In this document: positions 1 through 10,475 of the stretch, one piece after another
Position numbering within the stretch: the first letter of the stretch is position 1
How the letters are laid out: every line of letters starts with the position of its first letter
Assembly: GCA_007644065.1 (NCBI GenBank)
Contig: VJWN01000003.1
Location: 1,736,001-1,800,000 of the forward strand
Direction: 5' to 3'
DNA: 64,000 nucleotides
From: Margaritispora aquatica
Taxonomy: Eukaryota; Ascomycota; Leotiomycetes; Helotiales; Discinellaceae
Made by a program: the position numbers and the translations under genes
Notes under the pieces: generated by a model
Database searches by the model: none
Told to the model about the DNA's origin: nothing
What the model saw: the letters and a program-made list of their open reading frames with translations, nothing else

Positions 1-1225
1 CTCTTATGGTTTGATTTTGGGATCAGATGAACTGTTTTCATCATCGTCGTCAGCTCCCTCGTTTTTGCCTATTATTCTTTTGGTTCAGAATCAAGCGATT
101 TCGATCGGGTCTATCAAACCGGTGATCATGAGTTCGATATCTCGTCGCGACTGGCGGCAATCGTGTTCATCGGCATGAACTACCACGAAATCTATTTTCA
201 TCCCTCGACAAGCTTCGTCTTCATCTGATATGCGTCTCGATGATTCTGTCCCTCTCCGAGGAACTCGCGTGCTGATACAAATTCCGCTCTCGTGTAGGCG
301 TGACGGACTTGGAGCTGCCGCAAGCCAGTGTTGAGCCTGTTTCGTGGGCATTGGCATATGTCACTCATTGCTTGTTTTGTTTTGACCGATGGCATGCACG
401 AGGGTGGGTTCTCTTCTGAGTTCGAGACAAGCCCTACCAAGCTTTCATGCCTGAGATGATTGTATTTGATCAATGAATTATTTGCGAGTGACTAGCAATG
501 ATACTGAAATGAACTTCAATGTCCGTAGTGAAATACTAGTTGATTTCGTAAGGATGATGATTCATGGCTTATAATCTTGCATGCCTCGAGACTTGAGTTA
601 CTTGTGCTAACGGTTACTTTATTCCTATGAATACTATGCCAGATGCTGATTGAAATACTTAATGAGCTGATTTCCTTGAATTATACATCATGGAGATCAA
701 TATCCTGCCCGAAGTGGCTACGTTCCGTTTTCGATGGATTGGTGAAGATGTACAAAATACAAGCAAACATTTCTCGGCGACAGTCAAATTCTCGTTCTAT
801 GCCAGCAGTCATCGACTCATCTACCATAAGTCTCGATTCATGGCTAGAAACCGTGCAATAATGCAAAACACACAAATGTATTCACGACTCTCAAAATACA
901 CAAGCAAATTTACAGTTGTCCCAATATCTCGTTACTCACATATCTTTTCTAGAATTGAATTAACATCCAATGCATATACCACCAATCACGATGCCTCTTT
1001 TCTATTGTGACTGTAAGTTTGCTGTGAAGATATCCCAATCATATCTCCAATATTTCCAATATCACACTTACTTTGCTGCATAAAAGCTTAGCTCTTGGCA
1101 TCAGAACTCCATCATTGTCAGAATATCTTTTCGCAGCTGTACTAGATCCAATGCGATATCTGTACCTCCCATCAGCCATCTACCAATAGCACTTATCCAC
1201 AGCACATCAAAACAGCATTCTCAAA
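1..1225. other. left-edge region, no gene supported
   Basis: Open frames here are short and overlap on both strands. On the minus strand between about 90 and 475 two frames overlap and end in unrelated stops; they could be pieces of the 5' part of a gene running off the left edge, but I could not join them with convincing splice sites. A TATA-like AT stretch (GCATAAAAGC, near 1077) lies about 145 bases before the first confident start codon at 1226. Confidence 0.4.
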
Positions 1226-2041
1226 ATGCAACCTCTCACAAATCTATCCATCAACCTCACACTCCTCCTAAGCACAACCCTCTCCCTCACCACCGCTCTG
1301 CCAACCAATCCCAACTCTAACTCTAACTCTAACTCTCACTCCGCAAACCAAAACATCAACACCAACATCAATGACATCTCGCGCTCAATCCTCACCTCCA
1401 TCCCAGCACCTGCTCCTATATCCCTCGGTCCCCACGACCCCCACAACGCAAGAGCAGCTGCACACAAGCACCACCGCCAAACCAGCAATATGCACGCGCG
1501 AGATATCAACGTCGCAAGTAACAGCACTAGCACTAGCACTGACGACGACGCAACGCAATTTATGAATACTATCCTTCCAACTAACGACAAGAACAACGAC
1601 GATGGGAGCACAATCGTCGTCGTGAGTAACATGCCGCCCGGTTCTTTTGGCGGCATTAATAAATCGCTCGTTAATTCCACGTCCGGATTCTGGAATTCTA
1701 CTACCACCAGTGCAAGCACGAGCACTAACACGACGACTGGCACGGCTGGCGTGGTGCTAGACCCGAGCAGGAAAATCGAAGGGCTGGCGTATGATCTCAA
1801 AGGCAATGTGAATGGTGGAGGTAACGTTGGGAACGGCACGCAAGAGGGCGAGGGAGATGTGGGAAGTGGAGATCAGGAGAATAGGCATGAGGGAGATGGT
1901 AGTGAGGACGGTGACGAGGATGGGAAACTCACGGCTCGAGGTGTGTGGGAATTTTTTAAATCGATGTTTCATGCAACGAGTGCTTCGGAAAAGGCAACGG
2001 CGAGTGCGCTTCAGGCTGGGAAGACGCCGCAGAGTAGTTGA
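1226..2041 (+). CDS. secreted Asn/Ser/Thr-rich low-complexity protein
   Basis: A single-exon frame of 271 residues. The first 25 residues look like a signal peptide (hydrophobic core with LTLLLSTTLSLTTALP), so the protein probably enters the secretory pathway. The rest is low complexity: an NSNSNS tract from an AACTCT hexamer repeat in the DNA, then Ser/Thr/Asn runs with many N-x-S/T sequons, then a Gly/Glu/Asp-rich acidic part with EGEGDVGSGDQEN. I see no catalytic motif and no GPI signal. I do not recognise a family; a wall-associated or secreted fungal protein is the best description. The ATG at 1226 is the first in frame and fits the signal peptide. Clean coding composition across the frame supports a real gene, but with no homologue to compare, function is unknown. 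Confidence 0.7.
   Translation: MQPLTNLSINLTLLLSTTLSLTTALPTNPNSNSNSNSHSANQNINTNINDISRSILTSIPAPAPISLGPHDPHNARAAAHKHHRQTSNMHARDINVASNSTSTSTDDDATQFMNTILPTNDKNNDDGSTIVVVSNMPPGSFGGINKSLVNSTSGFWNSTTTSASTSTNTTTGTAGVVLDPSRKIEGLAYDLKGNVNGGGNVGNGTQEGEGDVGSGDQENRHEGDGSEDGDEDGKLTARGVWEFFKSMFHATSASEKATASALQAGKTPQSS
1308..1338 (+). repeat. AACTCT hexamer tandem repeat in coding sequence
   Basis: About four to five consecutive copies of a six-base unit (CTCTAA/AACTCT) encode the alternating Asn-Ser tract of the secreted protein. In-frame hexamers of this kind expand and contract by slippage without breaking the frame. Confidence 0.8.
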
Positions 2042-2663
2042 GTGGTGTGAGATAGGGGGTGGGGGAGAATAGCTGGTGGAAGGAGGGAGGGAAGGAAGGG
2101 CAGTGAGATGGATTAAAAGTGCGTTGGGTTAAGGTACTGCTTGCTCTCACTCACGAAATGAGAAAGTTCACGATAGAACAGGTGCGGTTGTTTTTAGAAA
2201 TATAATATTGCTTTGCTTTAGCTATAATATAATTCAATGCTCTTCACAAATAAAAAAAATATCTCAGAGATATTCCCCATTGAAATATAAAAGATGATGA
2301 AAAGAATTTGTTAAGATACGTTGAAGTCATAAGGTGCGAGAAGTAGGCGCTCGCTTAGATAATCCGCAGGCAGTGAGTGGAAGCAAGACATCCAACCAAC
2401 CAACGGACAGACAGCCAGACAGCCAGACAGCAAACAGCGATCGCATTGGACGAACCATTTCCCAAACACACACCTCAGCTCTAAAGTTCTGAAGTTATGA
2501 TCCCATGCCAGTAGCACCAGAAACTACCGCCGATCACTCTCCCACACTTCCTCGAAATATCTTACTATCTACATCTCCACTCTCCACTCTCTAAGATTTA
2601 CACGTACTCTCGTAACTTCGATACAACATCTACACCCCGCATATCCACAACAACTTCAGCGCA
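2042..2663. other. intergenic, 3' region and promoter
   Basis: AT-rich 3' flank of the upstream gene (several AATAAA-like stretches near 2205-2250), followed by a CA-rich leader for the gene at 2664. A short imperfect repeat of ACAGCCAGACAGCC units lies near 2407-2430. No gene seen. Confidence 0.6.
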
Positions 2664-3641
2664 ATGTTCGAGTCCGAGTCCGAAGACACATCAACCACCA
2701 GATCCACCAGTTGCACCAACGGCGTCGCCACACCACCTGAAAGCGTCGTGATGTTCCAAGATGGTGAGAGTGATAGCGATATTGATATCGATATCGACAA
2801 TAACACTCCTCGCAGCACATCCCCGTCGTCATCGTCACCGCCATCTTCTTCGCTATCAAGATCAGGATCAAAACGCACAAATCCCACCCATCAACTCGCC
2901 CCAGCGCCTCCCTCACACTCGACTTGGTCATGGAAGCTATTGATCGCTGCCGTTATAAGCTTTCTCGTGTGGTATCGATATGTTTTACCCTTCAACCAGA
3001 ACTCAAGCCCAATGACTATCATTATCAACAACCACTTCACGGGCCCGGGCTCACCTCCTCCCATCACCGAAGATGTGGCCTACACTGCCAAGAAACTCCT
3101 CTCCTCCTCCACTACCACTTGCTTGCACAACTCCCCAACTATCCCGCGCCCAGGTTTGACGTACCAACTACGTCTCCTTTCTCTCTCTTCTTTTCCCTCC
3201 CAGCCTCCCTCTCGGCGATTCCCCTATACGCAAAACCTCTACCTCGCCCTCCTCGCCGGCCGTATCACGCTCTCACCCTCCACCCATCAAGGCTCCACAA
3301 ACTGGCACCTCCGCACCTCCAAAGAGTGGTTCGGCTTGCAAGACCCCATCTCAAGCTGTTTCCTCGGCCGCGACGCGAGTGGACGACTACATTGTAAAGC
3401 GGAATCGCAGCGGGGGTGGGAAACTTTCGTGTTTAGGCACGTGCTTGTTTCAAAGGAGGAGGAGAGGAGTGGGTACGGGTTGATGATGCAGCATTATGAG
3501 AGGCTTTGGAGGGTGGGTTTTGAGGAGTCGTTTGGGTCTGGGGGTGGAATGGACGGGAGGACGTTGGCGAAGATTCCAAACGGGGAGCATGCGGACGAGA
3601 GAGGGGAGCAGGGCTTGGTGTGGGAATTTGTGGAGGTTTAA
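2664..3641 (+). CDS. single-pass membrane protein of unknown function
   Basis: A 325-residue single-exon frame. Residues 1-90 are Ser/Thr/Asp-rich and probably disordered (runs such as DSDIDIDIDNN). One clear membrane segment lies near residues 92-108 (WKLLIAAVISFLVWYRYVL). The distal part contains a compact region with Trp, Phe and Arg residues (TNWHLRTSKEWFGLQDP, then RGWETFVFRHVL and HYERLWRVGFEES) that looks folded and probably lumenal or extracellular in a type II arrangement. I do not recognise the family. The start is the first ATG in frame, about 50 bases after a C/A-rich leader. Composition is coding-like throughout. Function is not assignable from sequence alone. Confidence 0.7.
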   Translation: MFESESEDTSTTRSTSCTNGVATPPESVVMFQDGESDSDIDIDIDNNTPRSTSPSSSSPPSSSLSRSGSKRTNPTHQLAPAPPSHSTWSWKLLIAAVISFLVWYRYVLPFNQNSSPMTIIINNHFTGPGSPPPITEDVAYTAKKLLSSSTTTCLHNSPTIPRPGLTYQLRLLSLSSFPSQPPSRRFPYTQNLYLALLAGRITLSPSTHQGSTNWHLRTSKEWFGLQDPISSCFLGRDASGRLHCKAESQRGWETFVFRHVLVSKEEERSGYGLMMQHYERLWRVGFEESFGSGGGMDGRTLAKIPNGEHADERGEQGLVWEFVEV

Positions 3642-4067
3642 TCCAAGCCAGCGCCCGCAACTTCTTAGTCTGAAGCCTGGGCTCATGGCCAATGCACGAC
3701 AGGGCTAAGAAAATCTGCCTTGTTTCACCAAGCTAGTGATTCGTCCAACGACAATATCTCGTCGAAGCGAGGATCTTCGCATCAGATTCTGGTTACTGTC
3801 AAACCTGATAAGTGTTAGATGCCACACTTTGCAAGTGAGAATCCAAATCTGATGAGTGAGGATTTCTTTCACTCTTGAGCTGGCAGAGTAGATGCTACCT
3901 CTAAAAAGGTAATGTGGGGCAGGAAAATAAGCGAATATCAAGAAATCAGGTCAATGCTTCGAACTTCCTTGGGGTAATTTATATTATTGCTGTACAGCTC
4001 TTCAATAACTGTTGATCACGTGTTTCTCCTATCATGTTTCCCCTGATTTGTATCTGCGACTTACAAC
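3642..4067. other. convergent intergenic region
   Basis: This is the 3' space between a plus-strand and a minus-strand gene. Only short shadow frames are present. Nothing distinctive seen. Confidence 0.6.
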
Positions 4068-5222
4068 TTATTTCGCATTTTCCTTTTCTACATCTTCCAC
4101 TTTTGCGTCTTGCTCTTTTACTTCTTTCTTGTCTGTCTCCTTCCCATTTGCTCCTTTCCCTGGGTCTTCCTCTTTTACCGGTTTCAATTTCGCCAATTTC
4201 TCACCTGCCAAAGCCACAACTGCTCGACTCTCAGCAGTTGAATAGGGCTTATGCTCGTCCATCAAGTCGTCTATTCCAACGTATGCTCCCAAGTCTCTCA
4301 TTCCTCCCAACCAGTCAACCATCTGTGGATACCCCGACACTTCCAATCTAAGATCGGCACCAAATTCGAGAGCAACTTCACGGTAGCGCATGAAAGTCTC
4401 CATAATCCCTCTAAACTGTGTCGAAGTGGGATCGCAGAGATCTGTATGCGCAGTGACACAGCAGAGTTCCGTATCTACCACTATTTTCTGCAGATCCGCC
4501 GGCTCAGCGCGATCATTGATGCGGAATTTCGCCGTGCCCGAGTCGTCCATGAATCCCGCCAGCTTATTAACAAGAATACCAGCAGTGATTTCCGGAACAG
4601 GAACGAGGAACGTGTCCTTAACCTGCCCCCACAGAGGCGATCTCATATCAGCTAGGATCCAGTCGCGCTGCAGATTCTGGTGCAAAATCCCGCCAATGAC
4701 CAGCGGCACAGAAGATTGGATCTCACGCAGCACGAAGCCGTAGTCCGCGAGCTGGTGCTTCTCCACCACGGACTTAAAGCAATATTGCACTAGATCCGCA
4801 TCAATGCTCGGATATACCGAGTTGACCATCACACAGCATGCCGTGACTTCCTTCAAGGTAAGTAGGACGTGGATATAGTGCCTCTGATGCAGCGTTGCGT
4901 TGATTGGCCTCGGGAATCCCGACTTATCGAGACCGAGGAGAAAGTTCCTCTCACGGAGCTTGTAGTCTTCGTAGGCAGCTTTCAGTATGCCTTGGAAAGC
5001 GGCGTCGCGGGGAAGACCGCCGTCAAGGAGGATGCCTCGGGGTTGGGCGTTTAGATCGTTGCTGTGGAGGCATTTCTTCAGTCGTGCGTCGCTCAGGATC
5101 CAATAGTTCTTTGCTTTGAGGTAGGAGAGGAACTTTGCGCGGCCGAGGTAGGGATTTGTGGCTCGAAGGTCAGTTGCAGCTTTCAGAAGCTCGGTGTCTA
5201 AGGGTGAGGTTGGAGAAGGCAT
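4068..5222 (-). CDS. conserved-looking fungal protein, unknown function
   Basis: A 384-residue frame starting at the ATG at 5222 (sequence begins MPSPTSPLD). An in-frame upstream ATG at 5321 would add 33 residues of hydrophobic leader that read less like coding sequence, so I prefer the inner start. The N-terminus (LLKAATDLRATNPYLGRAK and then LSYLKAKNYWILSDARLKK) resembles the small helical, winged-helix-like module that opens many fungal proteins of unknown function. The middle is a folded region rich in Leu/Val (TLKEVTACCVMVNSVYPSI; LVIGGILHQNLQRDWILADM). The last 55 residues are a Lys/Glu-rich tail (KEEDPGKGANGKETDKKEV) that is probably disordered. No signal peptide, no membrane segment and no catalytic motif seen. 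Confidence 0.7.
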   Translation of the reverse strand: MPSPTSPLDTELLKAATDLRATNPYLGRAKFLSYLKAKNYWILSDARLKKCLHSNDLNAQPRGILLDGGLPRDAAFQGILKAAYEDYKLRERNFLLGLDKSGFPRPINATLHQRHYIHVLLTLKEVTACCVMVNSVYPSIDADLVQYCFKSVVEKHQLADYGFVLREIQSSVPLVIGGILHQNLQRDWILADMRSPLWGQVKDTFLVPVPEITAGILVNKLAGFMDDSGTAKFRINDRAEPADLQKIVVDTELCCVTAHTDLCDPTSTQFRGIMETFMRYREVALEFGADLRLEVSGYPQMVDWLGGMRDLGAYVGIDDLMDEHKPYSTAESRAVVALAGEKLAKLKPVKEEDPGKGANGKETDKKEVKEQDAKVEDVEKENAK

Positions 5223-5750
5223 TAGGATGGTTTTGAAGAATGCGTAAAAGTTTGCAAAATAATCGACAAGCATGAGGGTTAGAGCTGAGGCTGGAATATT
5301 TGACAAGTTTAAATGAATCAAGTGACGATATTGAGATGATAACTTTTCCTTAGTTGTTAAGAAGGGAAGATTCCCGAAGTCTGGAGTTCAAACTAACTGT
5401 ATCAACGACATGTTCGCGCCTTTCCAAAGGATCATCATGGCAAACAGAAGACTCGATCAACAACAGCAAGAGCTTTGCGTTATAACATCAGGAATAAGTC
5501 AATCATTTCGACTGTTCTCATGTTACGACGAAGACATTGCCTTTAGAACATCTAGATTGTCGAGAGATAGATGTGCTTACTTCGACAGCTCTGACATAGC
5601 ACTTAGCTCATAGCTTTCACAACGTCGGGGAGTTTTGCTTCAATTTCTCAAACAAGAAACCCACTTAAAGTAGTATCAGACCTCATTGTATTACAACAGG
5701 ATATGTCGAAGTAGTCATTCGACGAGTCAACCATAGCGGGGTTAGTCTCC

Positions 5751-5803
5751 AGCCCCACATCCAGCCCCTGGGCTAGAAATTCGTTTAAGCGAACCCCATC
5801 ACC
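5751..5803 (+). repeat. dispersed repeat, copy A
   Basis: Begins AGCCCCACATCCAGCCCC and ends near TTTAAGCGAACCCCATCAC. The first 23 bases match copy B at 6482 at 22 of 23 positions, and the distal TTAAGCGA..CC.ATCAC block is also shared. On the reverse strand the unit reads like a transposon terminus (GTGATGG...TCGCTTAA). Confidence 0.7.
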
Positions 5804-6481
5804 ACCCACTCACTTCACTTCGACGTTCCAAACCTCTTGAATATGATATCAGAACCGACTCCAGCTGTCACATACGACCATAGACTGAGGACAATTGGGC
5901 ATCCCGTCCGCTCTGCCATACACAAGCCTCAGATCGGTAGATTAGTAGTTGAGTGGGTGACCATCAGCGAATACCTACTGTTGTATGTTATTGATGTTTT
6001 TATTGTTTTGGGATTTAAAGATATCCTTTGGTTCCGTATTGCTTTGGAAAGGAAATATAATTATAGTTACTAAGGTTACGGTTTTTAGAGCTGAAAAACT
6101 ACTAAGGGTTTATTTTTGTCAAGGGTTAATGACATCTATCTAGTTGTCAAGCTGATTTCGAGCATTCGAAATCATTCCACCTTTTTGGGTATGTTAGCGC
6201 AATTGCTAAGCTTGGCGACTGCCGTGCCTGATATTATCTTTTCAAATATATTCTCTATTATTCAAACCAGAAACGCAATTAAAACAATTACCAACTTTTT
6301 TATACTACAACGAGACCAGATGACGCATTAGGCAAGGCTTTGAACTAGGCAGTGTTCTCTATACTCCCACAGAGATAGTAGATGATTTAAATCCCGCCAA
6401 GGAAGCTGGCGTCTGTAAGACTAAGGAGTCAAACATCATTCGAAAGTTAATTGTGGTGGAGCTGGTCCTTAACCGATTGTT

Positions 6482-6529
6482 AGCCCCACATTCAGCCCCT
6501 GGGCCTGTTGCTTAAGCGAGTCCATCACT
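6482..6529 (+). repeat. dispersed repeat, copy B
   Basis: Same orientation as copy A, 731 bases downstream. The spacer between the two conserved blocks is a few bases shorter. Same-direction placement argues against their being the two inverted ends of one element. Confidence 0.7.
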
Positions 6530-6925
6530 ACTAAAGTTCGTCCAACGATGAAGGGTCAATAGCAGCTGAGTTGGTCGATGTCGTTCACAATTCTCAGCCG
6601 CAACACTTGAGGCTCGATGACTCTCTGCCACGTGCCAAATTTAAACCTCTGCCTGAGGATTCAACGCTTTTCGCAGAACACCAGCAAAATGGCCCGATAT
6701 TACGTCCTTTACTAATGCATTTCCATAAACACTAACACCACCATCCTAACAGCTACGGTACCGTACTAGCGACTAGTTCTATCCTTCTATAGTCTGCCTG
6801 GTTTTATGATCGTTCAAAGTGCGAGCTTGCCACTTCGAATTCTTGTAGGGGTGCATAAGGCACCAGTTTCCCTTATCTGAGAGTCGAGATCTGGTTACCG
6901 AAAGCCCCAATATTTCTATCCAGCA

Positions 6926-8476
6926 ATGAGTAAAGCCTGCCCAGTCTATATTGGCAATTCCGATGCCTATGGCTTAGGAATTCGACTTGGCGTATACTTA
7001 CAATGGACGACTTCTGTCATAAACAAATGGATCTTCACCGACCGGGGGCACCTCCGCGATGTCTTGAACGAGAGCGCCATCTTTATCTTCTCCGTATTTA
7101 TCGCAACAATTGTGCTTGCTGCTGCGAGGGAGCCAAAGCCCCACGCTATAGACATAATCATCCTGGAACACATTTTTTTTGGAAGTATTTATACCGTTTT
7201 CTTTGATGGACATATCATTGAGAACTTGGAACAGATATCCAGCTTTTGGGGTATTCTGTTTAAATGGGCGATGCCAGTTGGGATGTCTTCTCTCTCGGTG
7301 TGGTTTTGGGCTCGTGGCTTGTACGAGCTTGAGCCAACGTGTGGAGGGACCACGGGCTTTCTTTTTGCCCCCGTTGATGCTTTTGGTAATGTAAGGAATG
7401 TCTTCATCACCCTGGCCTGTTTGAACCTGATTATCTGGACTTCTGCTCTCTCTGGTGCAATAAATGATCGATTGTCACATGTTGCTATGGTTGTGGTTAC
7501 GACGCAGCAAGACAGAACAGAAGGGCACGTCAGTGATGACCACAAAGAGAATGAACTTCTCACTCGAATTTGGGAAGAAATTTGCATACCAATGAAAGAA
7601 AACACGATCCATAGTGCACTTGGTTTTAATCAGTTTCGTGTCACTGTACGACAACTCCTCCTTGCGACCCCGGTAGATGCCAATGATAGCCGATTGTTTG
7701 CAGCCTCTGCTGGCATGTTTGCGCTTTGTCTAACTATGTTGGCGGATATCAATCGGCGGACAGTGGGGAACAGAGCACTCTCGCGTTACTTCGAAGCTTT
7801 AGAAAAGGCATTTGAGACTCTGGAGTATGTCCGGTTGCCCACAGTACCTTTTCCACAGCAGCAGGAAGCGATCCTTCAATTTCAGAGAGACTTGCTGGTG
7901 GGCGAGACCGATAGCACAAGCAGTCGCTGGGGAAAGCACATCGGTAAAATGTCTGGCCGTCGAATACTTGCTCGAATTATATCAGTTTTGGTCCCAGTGC
8001 CCCTCTCAGCAGGGGATGTCGCTAAAGAACCAGCAAAGGATAGATGGAACAAGATCTACGCGTAAGTATCTCCAATTCGCTTCTAAAAGGCAGTATTATC
8101 TCCACGAAACAAAGCTTACAATGATAGCAAATACGCATCTAAAGCACTAAATACCTGCGTTCTCATCTATTCTATACTCGCTATTGAGCTGCTTATCCGT
8201 TTCAATTCGATTAGTGGTGTGTATGATCTTGGTAGCACAGGACAGACTATCCCGTTTGTTATCGGTCTTGCAACACTTTGGAGAACAATAGTGGCTATCT
8301 TCGAGAAATACGCATTTCCGAAAAAGGATATGGCAGTATCAGAAGTCTTAGTTCAACATGCGGTTACCTCTACCGTCGTTCAAAATGGACAAGAGATGCA
8401 GGACCTGGAAACTAGGGCAGGCAGCGGGAACACTGGCCACCAGCGGCCAAATGGTCCCGTGGCTTCTATCCATTAA
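6926..8476 (+). CDS. multi-pass integral membrane protein
   Basis: Exons 6926-8061 and 8128-8476, joined across a 66-base intron (GTAAGT donor, acceptor after GATAG), give 494 residues. The protein opens with CPVYIGNSDAYGLGIRLGVY, a stretch I know from large uncharacterised Pezizomycotina membrane-protein families. Hydrophobic segments follow near residues 50-68, 75-95, 110-130 and 165-183; after a long hydrophilic middle that includes an ANDSRLFAAS segment, two more occur after the splice junction (CVLIYSILAIELLI and TIPFVIGLATLWRTIVAIF). The frame closes only with the intron removed: exon 1 otherwise meets TAA right at the donor. No transporter signature or catalytic motif is evident. It sits just downstream of the transposon-like debris. 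Function unknown. Confidence 0.78.
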
Positions 8477-9288
8477 ATTAAATAAAACCCGTTCTTGTAT
8501 TGGACTAAAGCAAGTTAATTAGTTTTTAAATTATAATCCCTGGACATGGTTATTTATGTTCTATAGACTTTTAATCGCAGACATTTCGATATTGTTAGGT
8601 AATCTATTCCCTCAACGCAACATCGGCTTTCCAATGCAGAGGTTCTCGTTCTTTTTGCCGCTTATCTACTTGCTCGTCGGTTGTAGTGCACCCGAGACAT
8701 TTCTTGCTGTGTTGGCATTCAAGTGAATCAAGCGTGTTAATACTGCAGCCCATGAAGCGCTGCCTTTGGGGCGTCTTTGGATAACCTCTCGAATAGGGCC
8801 CATCATGTGGTTGCAAGCCTAGCGCATATTTTTGTAGCGGCACATCGTGTTACTGATCTTCTTAGAAGTTAGAGAGCTTGAATCGTGAGCTAGAGAGAGT
8901 CGATGAATAATGAATTGGTTTTTTGAGACTTCTTATGTTGAGGCTCTTTTATACTTGGAGTAATTGACAACCTATCCTTCTCTAGTTAGTGGCTTATACT
9001 TGACTAGAACAATGTCTCAATTCAAAGCCACGAGCTCAAGCATGTAATCGGAGGTCAAAATTGCTTTTTCGTTATAATATTGGTAGTAGGTAGTATAAGA
9101 CATCCTCACCGCTCCAGGGCTGAGATATATACTCACTAGTTCTGATTTTGTGGAAAGGTAGCAGAGCCTCAAGCAGAGCCTCGTTTATAATCCATATTAA
9201 ACTCTCCCCGTGATTTTTCCTTCAATAGCTCCTGCCTTCCTTATTTTATGCATCGCCAGTTTCTCGAACAGTGAAATTCCAGACCAGT
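8477..9288. other. intergenic, contains a small doubtful minus-strand frame
   Basis: 3' flank of the membrane-protein gene and promoter of the Cys-rich gene. The minus-strand frame at 8604-8845 is listed separately. The remainder is AT-rich without further signal. Confidence 0.6.
8604..8845 (-). pseudogene. small Cys-containing ORF, possibly frameshifted at its start
   Basis: A 79-codon frame reads plausibly to its stop at 8604, with RGYPKTPQRQRFMGCSINT and a CQHSKKCLGC cysteine/histidine cluster. In its own frame it has only a GTG start. An ATG at 8845 opens a different frame (MCRYKN) and would join it if one base were shifted in the run of five A residues near 8835. Small fungal proteins that begin MCRY-like and carry such clusters exist, so a broken small gene is possible. 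It could equally be a chance frame. Confidence 0.3.
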
Positions 9289-10475
9289 ATGCGTTTTCAA
9301 AACTTTTTTTTGACTATTGTTCCGATTGTTACAGTGTCTATTGTCGCCGCGCAAAGTGTTAATTTTAACCCTACAGGTGCAGGATGCATTGATCCCAAGG
9401 GCTATCTTTCTTGCTTTGCAGATGGCGATACTCAAGAGGCTACATGTCAAAGTACCTGCAGTTCAACGACTGTAGCTGGTACAACTGCTCGGAATAACTG
9501 CATCCTTGGATGTTACTATACACACTTGTCATACAATGTAGCTTGCTTTTGGCAAAGCTGCTGGAATATGGTAAGTGATCATGATTCACTAATCTGACTG
9601 TTGCATCTTGTACTGATGGTGTGGTATTCAAGATATATTCCTGCGAATATCAACTCACATATATCAACTACGAAAGAGGCACTGATCTCTTCACAAAGAA
9701 TCAAGACTCGAAAGATTTATTCTCACCAATTTTACAAGCTGGGAAAGGTGCATGCTGTAAGTCTGCATGCAACACCGTCGTGCCATTCTCAAGGGTGCTG
9801 ATCCGATTAGCCTGTAATTTGCAATATGTAGCCGATATAATGGCAAACGTAACGGGCTACTCAGATTGTAGCGGCGTCAGCGGCCTAGATTCACTATCCA
9901 ACTGCTTTTGCTGCTCATTTTCAGTAAAGCTATCGAAGTAAAGCCCACATTATCCTATAGTCTTACATGCAGCTCGCTAAGTCAATTATAATAGTGTTTT
10001 GGACGTCTGCCCTGAATCTGACCTTTCCGTCCTCAACATCAAGTCATTTATCCAAACCACCGCCAACAATCTCTTGGAATATGGCCAGAATACGCAGAAC
10101 TGTTCCATCTTGGACAAGAGCCCCAATACTTGTATCAACACATATAATATGCCTTTCAGTGGCGCCGTTGTAAACGCGTTGACGCTGCCGGATGGGGGAC
10201 TAGGCACGAAGCCGTTGACGAATGGACCAGGTAGCGCGCCGCGGTACCCAGAATCGACCGTGATTCTTCCGCTTTTAATACCCATCACAGTTACGTTTGC
10301 ATCCTGGAATGGTGCGACGAAAACGACGGCTATTGCTACTGCTATTGTATCGACTGGGAAGCAGAGCGACACGGCGGCTGCTACAACCAAGACTAGCGGA
10401 CAAAGCAGGATGGCTGAGCTCTCTTTTGGTAGATACTTGATGGCAATTGGGCTCCTCTTGACTTCTGTGCTTTGA
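9289..10475 (+). CDS. secreted 20-cysteine protein with GPI-type tail
   Basis: Exons 9289-9570, 9633-9937 and 9995-10475 (introns of 62 and 57 bases) give 355 residues with every phase closing. Residues 1-24 are a signal peptide (MRFQNFFLTIVPIVTVSIVA). I count 20 cysteines, spaced in pairs and triplets (CFADGDTQEATCQSTC; CWN; CC; CFCC; VCPES), all in the first two thirds. This suggests a disulphide-stapled extracellular domain. A Thr/Ala-rich linker follows and the last 20 residues are a hydrophobic tail (RYLMAIGLLLTSVL), typical of a GPI-anchor signal. The spacing is not a standard eight-Cys CFEM domain. The start at 9289 is preferred to a GTG six codons upstream. Likely a cell-surface or host-interface protein; function unknown. 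Confidence 0.75.

Larger units (their letters stand above)
5223..6925. other. gene-free AT-rich region with repeat, probable transposon debris
   Basis: About 1.7 kb with no credible gene. The part from 5990 to 6320 is strongly AT-rich. Two related copies of a roughly 50-base element lie in direct orientation (5751-5803 and 6482-6529). Between them are frames broken by stops, for example one from about 6333 to 6515 that reads for some 60 codons. This looks like decayed mobile-element sequence, though no transposase motif survives that I can recognise. Confidence 0.5.

Noticed and set aside
198..473. Minus-strand 91-codon frame, overlapping another at 91-357
   Set aside because: The two overlap in different phases, show no domain or signal, and could not be linked by splice sites.
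1336..1839. Minus-strand 167-codon frame opposite the secreted protein
   Set aside because: It is the complement of a low-complexity Asn/Ser/Thr coding region; the hydrophobic Val/Leu runs come from reading those codons backwards.
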